NCBI RefSeq assembly: GCF_000003815.2
Contig: NC_049994.1
Location: 1-26,370, forward strand
DNA length: 26,370 nucleotides
From: Branchiostoma floridae
Lineage: Eukaryota; Chordata; Leptocardii; Amphioxiformes; Branchiostomatidae
Direction: 5' to 3'
Shown piece after piece: positions 17,770 to 26,370 of the stretch. Made by a program: the position numbers and the translations under genes. Position 1 is the stretch's first letter, and every line of letters starts with the position of its first letter. The notes beneath the pieces were generated by a model that searched no databases, was not told where the DNA came from, and saw nothing but the letters and a program-made list of their open reading frames with translations.

Positions 17770-18690
17770 ACCTGAAATGATAATAGAAAACAATACGGAA
17801 CCAAATCAAAAAATAAACATTAGACATCAAAAGTCAGTAGACATGAATATACAATTCGGTGACAGTTATACACAGAATTGATTATATACAAAATTATCAA
17901 ATATCATTATATACAGAGTAAAAAGCTAATTATAAATGATGGTATAGGTACGACTTTTGTTAACTTCTATTCTAAAAGAATTTATATTTTTTTCTCTTTA
18001 AAAAGAAGACGATGTAAACCGGCTTAATTCAGAGTGCTACCATCTACTTTCGACATGAACGTATCCCTACTATATATATCTGTTTAATAACAGTTTTTTC
18101 TGTGTAGATAGAATAGTTAAACTCATTCCAATCTTTGGTATTTTTTCACAGTTTTATTCACATTTCCAATAGCATTTATTAGATACAATGAATACTATTT
18201 CAAAAGCTTGACACCAGGACAAATCTTCAACATCTCTGTTCTGAGGGAATTGAAGTTCCATAGGCATACGTAAATCGTAAAAATTCCCATACTAGGGGTG
18301 AATTCCATACTTCCACCCCCCCCCCCCCCCAGAATTATGTCTTATGAAACAAGATTCCTCTTGATTTCTTCCCAGGTTATTATACTTTAAACTTTTAAAG
18401 ACAATCTGCCTTCAGATTATAGTAAGTATAGAACATACAAGTAGCTTCAGCGACGTATTGTGTCAATATCTTGAAATAAATAAAATGTGAATAACCTTTA
18501 ATTTTACAGTTAGACATAACAAATAATGTACAGATGAAAACCTCAATCTGCAGAAAAGCCGATAGTTCAATTCACAGTACATACTGCATAAGCACACACC
18601 AACGTAAACATCATCGCTTAGCCTGATGCTGAACAGAAATAGATGCATAAACTATAGCAACTGCTACTTCATCAAATCATCACCTCCGAA
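17770..18690. other. AT-rich intergenic DNA with a poly-C run
   Basis: No gene was recognised. A run of about 15 C lies at about 18316-18330. Otherwise the sequence is AT-rich with no structure I could name. Confidence 0.4.
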
Positions 18691-19230
18691 TTGATATATA
18701 GTCAAACATCTACAAGAGACCCTCCGTACTACATGACCATAATGCTATTGATATACAGTCATAACATATAAAACAGAGCACCTCTACATAGGGAATACTA
18801 TGCCCTTACAAATATAGTCAACACTATATAGTAGTACACGCACATGGCTATTGATATACGGTAAATTTTTTACAAGTAACCGCCTTCACATATGGACTAC
18901 CTGGCTATTAATGTGAAGTCAAACCTGTACAAGAGACCATCTCTAAAAAAGACATGACCAATGATATAATCCAAGCTTGTAAAAGAGACCACCTCTACAT
19001 AAGGACCACCTGGCCATTGATATACAGTCAAACCTGTACTAGTCACCACCTCTACATAAGGAACACATGGCCATTGATATACAGTCAAACCTATACAAGT
19101 GATCACCACTATATGAGGTCCACCTGGCCATTGTTGCACAGTAAAACGTATATAACGGACCACTTCGCCATTAAGATAAGTCAAACACCTATCAGTGACC
19201 TCCTCTACTTTGGTAAAATCTGGTCATATA
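18691..19230 (+). repeat. 57-60 bp tandem repeat, array 1
   Basis: About nine diverged units follow the pattern TTGATATACAGTCAAACCTG, then TACAAGTGACCACCTCTACA, then TAAGGACCACCTGGCCA. The best-kept units lie at about 18990-19140; both ends are decayed. The period is close to a multiple of three, so false open frames run through it. Two further arrays of the same unit lie at 25261-25556 and 25955-26370. Confidence 0.9.
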
Positions 19231-19403
19231 ATGTGTACAAATGAAAAGACAAAAAAGTGCTCCATAGCGATCTATTATAAGAAAACCCTTACGGCTGCAT
19301 AGTTGACGTCTATATGCTAATAATCACTTCTGACTTATGATACTAGGCGGATATTTTCTACGGTCTTAGAATTTTACCTTGGTCTCCTTATTGACAGGAT
19401 GTC

Positions 19404-19452
<49 letters not shown>

Positions 19453-19470
19453 GTTGATTGATTAATTGGC
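19404..19470. repeat. (TTGA)n microsatellite
   Basis: About 14 units of a TTGA/GATT tetranucleotide, with a few TTGG variants towards the right end. It lies downstream of the NHL gene. Confidence 0.95.
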
Positions 19471-19742
19471 TGATTACTATTGTTATGGTTCGTTATGCAA
19501 AGAAATACGTTGATCAAGTTTCGACATCCAGGTTGAATGATGTGAAATACACAAAATGCATTAGTCAAATGGATACGTTTCCCAACAAAGTCAGATGGCT
19601 TAGACGGCAATTATCAGTGGCAAAGAGAAAATAGTGAATTGTCAATAAGTCTGAACAAAGACCAAACAACGTATCTCTGGTAAAACTAGTATGTACATGT
19701 GTCATGTAGCAAAAAGGCGTGTGTCTCGCATACTGAAGAGCT

Positions 19743-20578
19743 TTAAGCCATGTAACCTGAAAAGATGGTTACGGTTGAGTCCAAAATGTTAGTCACCACC
19801 AACTGCCCATCCGGTCCCACAGCGATACCCCACGGCTCTGTAATGTTGGATACAGTACAGACAAACTCCCCACGGCTTGTGAACTTGTCTACCCTGTTGT
19901 TGTCACGGTTTGCCACGATAATGTGACCCGAGGTGCCAATAAGAATATCTCTTGGGGATTTTAATTGGCCCTCGCCGTGTCCAAAGTTTCCAAATTCAAA
20001 TATCTTCTTTCCAAATTGACTGTAGATCTTAACACTTTGGTGACCTGTTAGCAGGACATTTCCTTCGTTGTCCGATATGACTCCATAGATTCGCACGTTT
20101 CGTTTCTTAAAACTCGCTTTAAAACTCCGAACGAGAGAGCCATTTGGCTGGAACATCATTACTTTATCTCCGTCCCCCACAATAACTTTGTTGTTGCGCA
20201 CGCCTATCGCAATGACGGGATGGTGATAGCTACTCTTGACTGGTACATCGAACCTCTCTATAGGCAGGCCGTCCCTTCGGTACTGTACAACACATGTACT
20301 TGATAAAACCATATTCCCCACTACCCACAGGTAGCCGGGTTTCACATCAATAGCAACACTGATAGGATACATTCTTCTGTTTTCACCCGGCAGTTCCGTT
20401 GGGAAGAGGCGCAGATATGTCCCACTTATGCTGAAGACTTGGACCCGTTGGTTGATGTCATCAGTCACAAATATCTCATTATCAGCTGACACAGCCACTC
20501 CGTAGTTACCTCTAAATTTTCCAGGTTCTCCTCCTTTCCCACCAAAGGTGATCTTCTGCATCTTTCTGTGATGGTTTT
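19743..20578 (-). CDS. Exon 5: six-bladed NHL propeller
   Basis: This exon (278 codons including stop) encodes six NHL-type blades. They begin near KFRGNYGVAVSADNEIFVTD, YPISVAIDVKPGYLWVVG, HHPVIAIGVRNNKVIVGD, VRIYGVISDNEGNVLLTG, LKSPRDILIGTSGHIIVANR and EPWGIAVGPDGQLVVTN. Blades one and five keep the classic D/N-x-x-N-x-R-V-x-x-F ending. The protein ends with GYMA shortly after the last blade, as in TRIM2/TRIM71-type propellers. The acceptor is TTTTTTTGCAG, with an excellent pyrimidine tract. Confidence 0.93.
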
Positions 20579-23131
20579 CTGCAAAAAAAGGAAAAAGAAT
20601 TGTGTGTTCTATACATTGACGTGTACGTGCAAAAGTTGGAGTTGGATGTTGGTAGTGGGTACATGCCACGATCACTGCCTAGAGAAGGTTGAAGGGACAG
20701 GTGTATAGAGCTTGCTCAACTTCCCCGTGCATATATAGAGAGAGCTTCCGTAATTCTTTCTCCAGACATTCTTCCCTGAGCAACGATATGTGAAGTTTCG
20801 TGCAAGGTTCACCTCGTTGTGACCTGCTAGAGACTGCCCCTGGTGTGGGCTAGCTATAGACCAGGGGAACGGGTAGCCTCCAAAGCCGTTGCCGTTTTCT
20901 ATTTAATTATTTGCAAACAAATTGCTGCCAGTCTCACCTTCAGGTTCAAGTTTCATCCTTGGGTCACCTTCAGGTTGTTCGCTATTGGGGACTGCCATTG
21001 TTGTGGGGCTAAAGGTACTATCCATTGTAGCTGCCGGTTGCATATAGTTTTCTGCAATAAATAATAAAATCATCTCCAAAAAATTCAAGACCATAATCTT
21101 GTTTAGTGTCAAATATCTTGATGCATAGTAAAACAAACTCTCTCAAACTTAAACTCTTCAAGTGTACAGACTTATATAAACTTTAATGTTAGTCTTACTT
21201 CCATGCTGTGGACTGTTAGATACTGCAGGCGGCGTGGGATCACAAGTGGGGCCAGTGGTCAAGGTAGTATACAAAGTCGCTGCCGGCTGTAGGTAGAGGA
21301 TTACCTTATCATTACTTCATCCAGCAACAAAGCGTCTTACCAAAGCAATGGCGAATTTTGACAGATGTGAGCCACTGTCAACTGTTGCGCGATCAAGCAT
21401 AATTGTCCTTGTTTCATCCTAATAACATCCAAGCCAAGGCCAAAATTGAGTCAAACATATCTCAACAACTTGCTTACAAAGCAGCTAAAGCTGAAGGACG
21501 AAATCTTACCGCTGGTGTGCTGGTATCAAAGAATAACAAGAGAAAGACTCCGCCGGCGATGAACAGACCAAGGACTGTAACCGCTCTTACAACTGAGCAC
21601 ACCTGCTGACGTGTACATTCTAAAAAAATGCAAAATGTATATCGGAACATTCCATGTTCAATTAATTTTCGACTAAGTTTTAAGGCCGTTGTATAAAAAT
21701 GCATTCTTATAAACAATCAACAAATTCGAAAGTATTATGACAAAGAAGTTCTCCACAAAGGTTGGACATTTAAGCTCGGTATAGCTTCACAAACAGAACG
21801 CTCTTTGTAAAAGATCACTCGATGTCATATTTTATCACGTAACTGTAAGTCAGGCTCCACCTTGCATGCAAAATCAAGAGATTAACCGATCGCGAATGGC
21901 TTTAAATATCATTATCGTCATCATATAGACCCATCTTACCGCAAGCTGCAGGATGCTGAACGTTTGGCACGTGCATCGGATTTTGATTAAGTACATTCGG
22001 TACATGTTGTCTTTCATCACTAACAAGATCAGGAGGATTTCCATCATCGCTCGATGGGTTGGTCAAGACATCATTGTTGCTGCTACACGAGGCCGTTGGC
22101 ACACAGTCGAATGCCTCAATAGGAGTTTCGTCGTCATTCTTGTATCTAACAGAATATGGTTGGATGTGGGTGTCGCTATCATTGTTAGCTGACTCGACGA
22201 TTTCTTCTTGGTATTTAACAGCATAGGGCTGGGCGACATCACAGCTGTATGACTCGACGGCAGGTTTTCTGAAAGGTTTAAGACACCTAACAGCACATGG
22301 CTGGAGGCAGCGATTGTTCCCAATGTTTACTCCCTCAACGACACTTTCCTTATCGTCGTCTTTCTGTCGTGTAACATCAAACGGCTGAATGCAAAGACTG
22401 CCATCGCTGTTAGCTGGTATAAATGTGACCTCATCACCCTGCTGACGTGTATCAGCTGATGGCTGTGGGCAGCGGTTGTCATCGCTGTTATCTGACTTGA
22501 AGGTGTGTCTAGGGCTGACTTTTAGCTCGTTGGAGCTTTGCAGATACATCGGATTAGGGTTAACGTTGTTTGGAGAAGGGTCCACGGTGCTTTGTGTGTA
22601 CGTCAGGTTATGAGTAACGTCCAATGTGCTTTGTGTGTACGTCGGGTTACGAGTAACGTCGTTTTGAGGATGGTCCTTGGTGCTTTGTGCGTACATCGGG
22701 TTCGGATTCCTCGTTTCTGTGTGCGCGTGACTATCATTTCTAATAAAAACTGAAGTATAAGAGTCATTCTCGGATGTGACACACCCTGCCAAGTTCATGT
22801 CGTCATTGTTGCTACTGTTGAACGCTAATATTGTTTCTACTGTTATCGTCTCTTTAGAAGATTTCTTCATGTAAGTACTATAATCCTTGCATATGCATGC
22901 AATGGCGTAAGTGTGAAAAACACCAGGGCTGATATCGATTGTTTGTCTGTTCTCAGCTGCAGCATCGCTCTTGGTACACAGTTGTTCATCAGGGATGTGG
23001 AGATCGATATCATCTTCGGGTTGCCTGTTGAGATGATGCACAGCTTCTGTGCCTAGTTTTGTTTTACTGTCGCATAAGAAGTCTTTTCTGATAACATTTG
23101 ACATTTTGTCGGAATAGCAGTCTTCGGTCAT
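19743..23131 (-). CDS. Type II membrane NHL-repeat protein with tyrosine-motif tail (spliced, complete)
   Basis: Predicted single-pass membrane protein of 779 residues. Exons on the minus strand: 23131-21940, 21619-21510, 21286-21199, 21051-20938 and 20578-19743. All junctions are GT/AG and phases match (1, 0, 1, 1), giving 780 codons including stop. The start ATG at 23131 is preceded in frame by TGA and has a fair Kozak context. Parts: tail 1-397 with NPxY and QPxxV repeats; membrane span about 410-428; Thr/Pro-rich stalk 429-501; six-bladed NHL propeller to residue 779. With no signal peptide and an N-terminal charged tail, the propeller should face outside. NHL propellers usually bind protein or RNA. 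There is no RING, B-box or coiled coil, so it is not a TRIM ligase. I know similar predicted genes in amphioxus but no assigned function. Confidence 0.88.
20938..21286 (-). CDS. Exons 3-4: extracellular stalk
   Basis: Exons 21286-21199 and 21051-20938 encode about 67 residues. They are rich in Thr, Pro, Ala and Ser in the first part (PAATLYTTLTTGPTCDPTPP), then PNSEQPEGDPRMKLEPE. This fits a flexible, possibly O-glycosylated stalk between membrane and propeller. PAATLYT and PAATMDS look like duplicated starts of an exon unit. Confidence 0.8.
21510..21619 (-). CDS. Exon 2: membrane span of the NHL protein
   Basis: This 110-base exon has acceptor TTTTTTTAG and donor GCG|GTAAGA. It encodes ECTRQQVCSVVRAVTVLG, then a Gly/Val/Leu/Phe-rich hydrophobic stretch and DTSTPA. 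A basic residue precedes the span and an Asp follows it, which fits a signal anchor with the N-terminus inside. Two cysteines near the inner face could be palmitoylated. Confidence 0.87.
21940..23131 (-). CDS. Exon 1: cytoplasmic tail with NPxY and QPxxV repeats
   Basis: This 1192-base exon encodes residues 1-397, acidic and rich in Asn, Ser and Asp. Residues 142-200 hold four tyrosine motifs: NPMYAQS (Tyr147), NPTYTQS (165), NLTYTQS (178) and NPMYLQS (196); a further NPMH lies at 384-387. Residues 218-330 hold five diverged units with QPSADTRQ, QPFDVTRQ, QPCAVRC, QPYAVKYQ and QPYSVRY; only the last two keep both tyrosines. NPxY is a known PTB-domain and clathrin-adaptor ligand; its use here is inferred. 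The donor is TGCG|GTAAGA at 21939. Confidence 0.88.
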
Positions 23132-23381
23132 GGCTCAGATACTTGACGATACTTACACATGTGTAATGTAAGGATGAAGTATCTGCCTGTAAATCAGACA
23201 GTCTCAGTTCTGTGGTCCTTTTTTCCAAAGTGTCAAGCCTTCCCATTACTAGAAGTCTCTTTTTTTCACTTCATTGACTATCACGAGCGCCGTACACTTG
23301 AATCCTGTATGGCTATGTGCGCTGTACAGTATGATATTCACCGCCCACTGAAAAAAAAGCTCTTTTATCGTCAACGGGTAG

Positions 23382-23503
23382 ACAAAAACAATTCATCTCT
23401 ATGTAGATGAAGCAGCCCACGAGTCATATGATGCTACCAGACAATTTATATCAGTGCTAAGATCTGAAGTACTTTTTGTCCCGGCTGCGGGTATACCTGA
23501 CAT
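23382..23503 (+). pseudogene. Candidate exon remnant, copy 2 (TRQFISVLR)
   Basis: Paralogue of the segment at 15805-15925. After an AG at 23380-23381 it reads TKTIHLYVDEAAHE, then SYDATRQFISVLR, and the frame stays open for about 57 codons with a hydrophobic end. It lies about 250 bases upstream of the NHL start codon on the other strand. It could be an exon of an unrelated decayed gene, part of a bidirectional promoter region, or a mobile fragment. Confidence 0.4.
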
Positions 23504-23700
23504 TTTACTCTTACTTATAGTTCTTTTAACGTTTTTTACCCAACTGAAATGCTACAAGTTTCTTGACTAAATTAAAATTGTAAAGTATTTAAATTCACAT
23601 TATTTTTGTGTGGACGTATATTTTAGGGGTAAACGTTTGTGGAGATTAGTCATCCAGGATACATTAAATTGAAGATGATTCAGTCTATACTTCTGGATAT

Positions 23701-24332
23701 ACCTTTAGCACAGTTTTTTCAACACATTATGATCTGTATACACTTATCAAAATCGCATCCAAACAGCAAATGTACCATTCGTTAATGTGCTCGCTAACAT
23801 TAAATTGAAGATGACTCAAACTATACATCAGGATAGAACTCAAATCTCAATTAAACGGTTCGAATCTCCTGAATCGCTCTCCATAATGCATTAACAAAAT
23901 TTCAGTTCGCTGACCTTTAACTAAGGACATAAGAGGAATCAATGAATACACCATTNNNNNNNNNNNNNNNNNNNNNNNNNNNNNNNNNNNNNNNNNNNNN
24001 NNNNNNNNNNNNNNNNNNNNNNNNNNNNNNNNNNNNNNNNNNNNNNNNNNNNNNNNNNNNNNNNNNNNNNNNNNNNNNNNNNNNNNNNNNNNNNNNNNNN
24101 NNNNNNNNNNNNNNNNNNNNNNNNNNNNNNNNNNNNNNTTCATTCCTGATGAAAAACGGTGGACACTATTCGAAACGTGTAATTGTAATTTGAGTTTTAT
24201 CCAGAAGTATAGACTGAGTCATCTTCAATTTAATGTTAGCGAGAACATTAACGAATGGTACATTTGCTGTTTGGATGCGATTATGATAAGTGTATACAGA
24301 TCATAATGTGTTGAAAAAACTGTGCTAAAGGT
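23701..24332. repeat. Long inverted repeat flanking the assembly gap
   Basis: The left arm 23701-23865 and right arm about 24167-24332 are inverted copies about 165 bp long with high identity (for example CAGTTTTTTCAACACATTAT in the left arm). An extra direct copy of part of the arm (ATTAAATTGAAGATGA...CTTCTGGATA) lies at 23664-23700. The gap falls between the arms, as expected when assembly fails at a hairpin. It is probably a foldback transposon. Confidence 0.8.
23956..24138. other. Assembly gap (183 N)
   Basis: An undetermined run inside the inverted repeat. Any frame crossing it is meaningless. The gap length may be an estimate. Confidence 0.99.
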
Positions 24333-25260
24333 TTCTTCTTTTGTGGTCCTACAGATGATCAGAAACATCTACTCGCTAACCATTTAACAACATTGACTCA
24401 GTCATAGAGGAAAAACAAAATGTAAATGCCCTAAGAATAATAGTACATACGAATATGTTTCTACTACGCATTGGCAACAACAAATAGATATCCTATAAAT
24501 TGGCATCCTATAAATTAGCAAATTATAAAGTGCTTTTGTTCTAAGTGACAGAATCTATGGTCGGTAAGAAGAACATTGTGCTATTTTGTACTTACGGTGA
24601 GGCTTCTGAAATCGGTTCGCACTGATCATGAGACTCACTCAGGGCTGAGACATGGTATGTGTAGGCGTTCAAAAATATTGAATAAACAAGTTGGGCATTG
24701 AACACAAAAGAGGCACATTGTAATGGTTAAAAGATATAAGCTTACTTTGATATGATTTGCTTACTTTGTTAGATGACGCATTTCCAATTCAAGGATGGCT
24801 GCTTCGTGAACACAAATATCAAATGTGTCTCTATGAATGGATATGTTAAATTGCGTTTAGCTTCCCTCCCCTCGGAATGATTAAAGTAGACCTGTCCAAC
24901 TTCTTCGTCTGTAGACGTGGGCTGATGTTTTAAATTTGGTAGAATGTATATATCCATGTATGGTTCAGCTTTATGTAGACACACACGTACTTTCCAACGA
25001 CTACATGATGTAGAACTACATCGCGTGGGTAGCAAGTTGCTACGACAAGGTGATTCAGTTTCTGTCTATTTTAGTAGTAGCAAGATTCTAATGGTATACT
25101 GGAAGAATTTACAAGTTTGAGAGTCTAACGATAATTGCTAATAAGAGCGGAAGTCTTCCCGCTTTTAATTAAGATCTTCTCAAAGTCTAATGATGTAGAG
25201 AGTTACGCCTATTTCCACTTTTACAACCACCAAGTTGTGCAGAGACAACAGCAAGCTATT
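24333..25260. other. Intergenic DNA without recognised gene
   Basis: There is a small direct repeat, ATCCTATAAATT, at about 24490-24515. An 88-codon minus-strand frame at 25035-24769 has no recognisable motif, splice context or composition signal, and I do not call it a gene. Confidence 0.4.
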
Positions 25261-25556
25261 TTGTACAAGTGGCAACGTCTACATAAGTACCATCTGGCCA
25301 TTGATATACAGTCAAACCTGTACACGTGACAACCTCTAGATAAGGACCACTCAGCCATTGATATACAGTCAAAACTGTACAAGTGACAACCTCTACATAA
25401 AGAGCACTTTGCCATTGATATACAGTCAAAACTCTACAAGTGACAACCTCTACATAAGGTCCACGTCGCCATTGATATACTGGCAAACCTGTACAAATGA
25501 CAGCCTCTACATAAGGACCACTTGGTCATTGATATACAATCAAACCTGTACTAAGT
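25261..25556 (+). repeat. 57-58 bp tandem repeat, array 2
   Basis: About five units of the family described at 18691-19230, spaced 57-60 bp, with CATTGATATACAGTCAAA as the best-kept word and GTGACAACCTCTACATAA in place of GTGACCACC. Confidence 0.93.
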
Positions 25557-25759
25557 TTTAGCATTCGTTCACTTAAAATGATAAAGATTTTAAAAAAAGA
25601 CTTCTGTAACAAATAAATTCGGATTTTTTGACAACGAAATTTCCTCCCATATTACATTAGACCGCCCCATTGACCGCTGCCATCTTTATTCTAAACATAG
25701 CATCCACGCAAACTGGAAAATCGCGCTAGTTATCATAAAAAAAATCGATGAAAACCTTA

Positions 25760-25952
25760 AGGTTGAAAATGACGAGGTCGTTATGGGTCCCAGTTTTGGC
25801 AGGTCGCGGTCGCGTTGGCCAGGTGGTCGTTGAGAAAAGGTCGCTTAATGCTTACGTTAATGTGTAAAAAATCGGGACCGCGAAAAAGCGGTCGAAATGG
25901 CAAAGTGATCGCTGAGAAGAAGTGGTCGCTCGAGCAGGTTGACTGTAATACT
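25760..25952 (-). repeat. Inverted, GC-richer copies of the 57-bp repeat
   Basis: Read on the minus strand, 25947 downwards gives TACAGTCAACCTGCTCGAG, then CGACCACTTCTTCTCAGCGA and CACTTTGCCATT. This matches the 57-bp unit word by word. A second inverted copy lies at about 25790-25850. A hairpin GACCGC-GAAAAA-GCGGTC lies at 25876-25893. The block sits between two plus-oriented arrays. Confidence 0.7.
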
Positions 25953-25954
25953 AT

Positions 25955-26370
25955 ACAAGCTCTACATAGAGACCACCTGGCTATTGCTGAATAGTAAAAT
26001 CTCATCAATGGTCTGTACAAGTAACCACTGCTTCATATAAGTATCATCTGTATATTGATATACAGTCAAACCTGCACGCGTGACCTTCTCTAAAAAAAGA
26101 ACCACGCCCATGGTCAATGATATAAAGACAAACCTGTAAAAGAGATCACCACTACATACAGACCACCTGCCCATTGATAAACAGCCAAACCTGTACTAGT
26201 GAACACCTCTACATAAGGACCACCTGGCTATTGATATACAGCCAGACTTGTACTAGTAACCACCTCTACATAAGGACCACCTGGCTATTGATATACAGTC
26301 AAACCTGTACAGGTAACCACCTCTACATAAGGACCACCTGGCTATTGATATACAGTCAAACTTGCACTAG
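25955..26370 (+). repeat. 57-bp tandem repeat, array 3 (runs off the window)
   Basis: About seven units. The last three are nearly identical, with an exact 57-bp period (CCTCTACA at 26206, 26263 and 26320), so the array is younger towards the right edge and continues beyond the window. Confidence 0.95.

Noticed and set aside
17209-17775. 188-codon plus-strand open frame
   Set aside because: It is antisense to the reverse-transcriptase frame, with no motif; a shadow frame.
18897-19244. Open frames on both strands across the 57-bp array, reading as a repeat protein with VYQWPGGPYVEVV units
   Set aside because: The period is 57 bp (19 codons), so any open unit stays open by arithmetic. Units decay like non-coding satellite, and the same false frames appear in arrays 2 and 3.
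20837-20867. CCCCTGGT...ACCAGGGG hairpin in an intron of the NHL gene
   Set aside because: Only an 8-bp stem with a 15-base loop; not distinguishable from chance or from small repeat debris without conservation data.
24147-24176. Hammerhead-ribozyme-like words CTGATGA and CGAAAC
   Set aside because: The spacing is possible, but bases after CTGATGA and before CGAAAC do not form a convincing helix II, and upstream sequence is lost in the gap. Penelope-type elements do carry hammerheads, so long-read closure of the gap would settle it.
23847-24193. Open frames crossing the N run
   Set aside because: They are artefacts of translating undetermined bases.
24769-25035. 88-codon minus-strand frame
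   Set aside because: No recognisable domain, no splice-consistent neighbour and no composition signal; expected by chance at this length.

Overview
The window looks like nuclear DNA from a cephalochordate (amphioxus, Branchiostoma). This is inferred from three signals, not from a database match. First, the coding exons are split by short AT-rich introns. Second, the C2H2 zinc fingers alternate CGECG-type and CDQC-type units, a pattern I associate with the amphioxus zinc-finger expansion. Third, there is a membrane-tethered NHL protein whose cytoplasmic tail carries QPYAVKYQ-type repeats. There are no operons, and mobile-element debris and tandem arrays fill most of the space between genes.

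Layout. (1) Positions 495-8279, plus strand: the 3' part of a receptor tyrosine kinase gene. It has two fibronectin type III domains, a transmembrane exon and a complete kinase domain over seven exons, and ends in a 21-base terminal exon. I checked every splice phase; they give one open frame of 589 codons plus stop, whose 5' end lies outside the window. The kinase has Asp-Phe-Val in place of Asp-Phe-Gly and a longer loop after the catalytic Asn. Its introns hold SINE-like repeats and a piggyBac-like element. (2) 8490-11170: a tandem satellite with a unit of about 160-178 bp, interrupted by about 1.9 kb. (3) 12046-12360: a short hAT-like element with perfect 15-bp ends. (4) 12400-13704, minus: an intron-less coding exon for a 434-residue six-finger C2H2 protein, with a likely non-coding first exon ending at 14989. 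(5) 13990-16350: retroelement tails and a 233-bp foldback element. (6) 16330-17699, minus: a 5'-truncated non-LTR retrotransposon with an open reverse-transcriptase frame. (7) 18691-19230: an array of a 57-60 bp repeat. (8) 19743-23131, minus: a complete five-exon gene for a 779-residue type II membrane protein, with a cytoplasmic tail of NPxY and QPxxV repeats, one membrane span, a Thr/Pro-rich stalk and a six-bladed NHL propeller. (9) 23382-26370: a possible exon remnant, a long inverted repeat around a 183-base assembly gap, and two more arrays of the 57-bp repeat with inverted copies between them.

The three genes do not form an obvious pathway. The best candidate for a little-described system is the NHL gene. 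Its intracellular part is a string of tyrosine motifs of the kind read by PTB or SH2 adaptors, joined through a single span to a propeller predicted to lie outside the cell. With a divergent receptor kinase in the same window, tyrosine-based signalling is a reasonable but unproven link.
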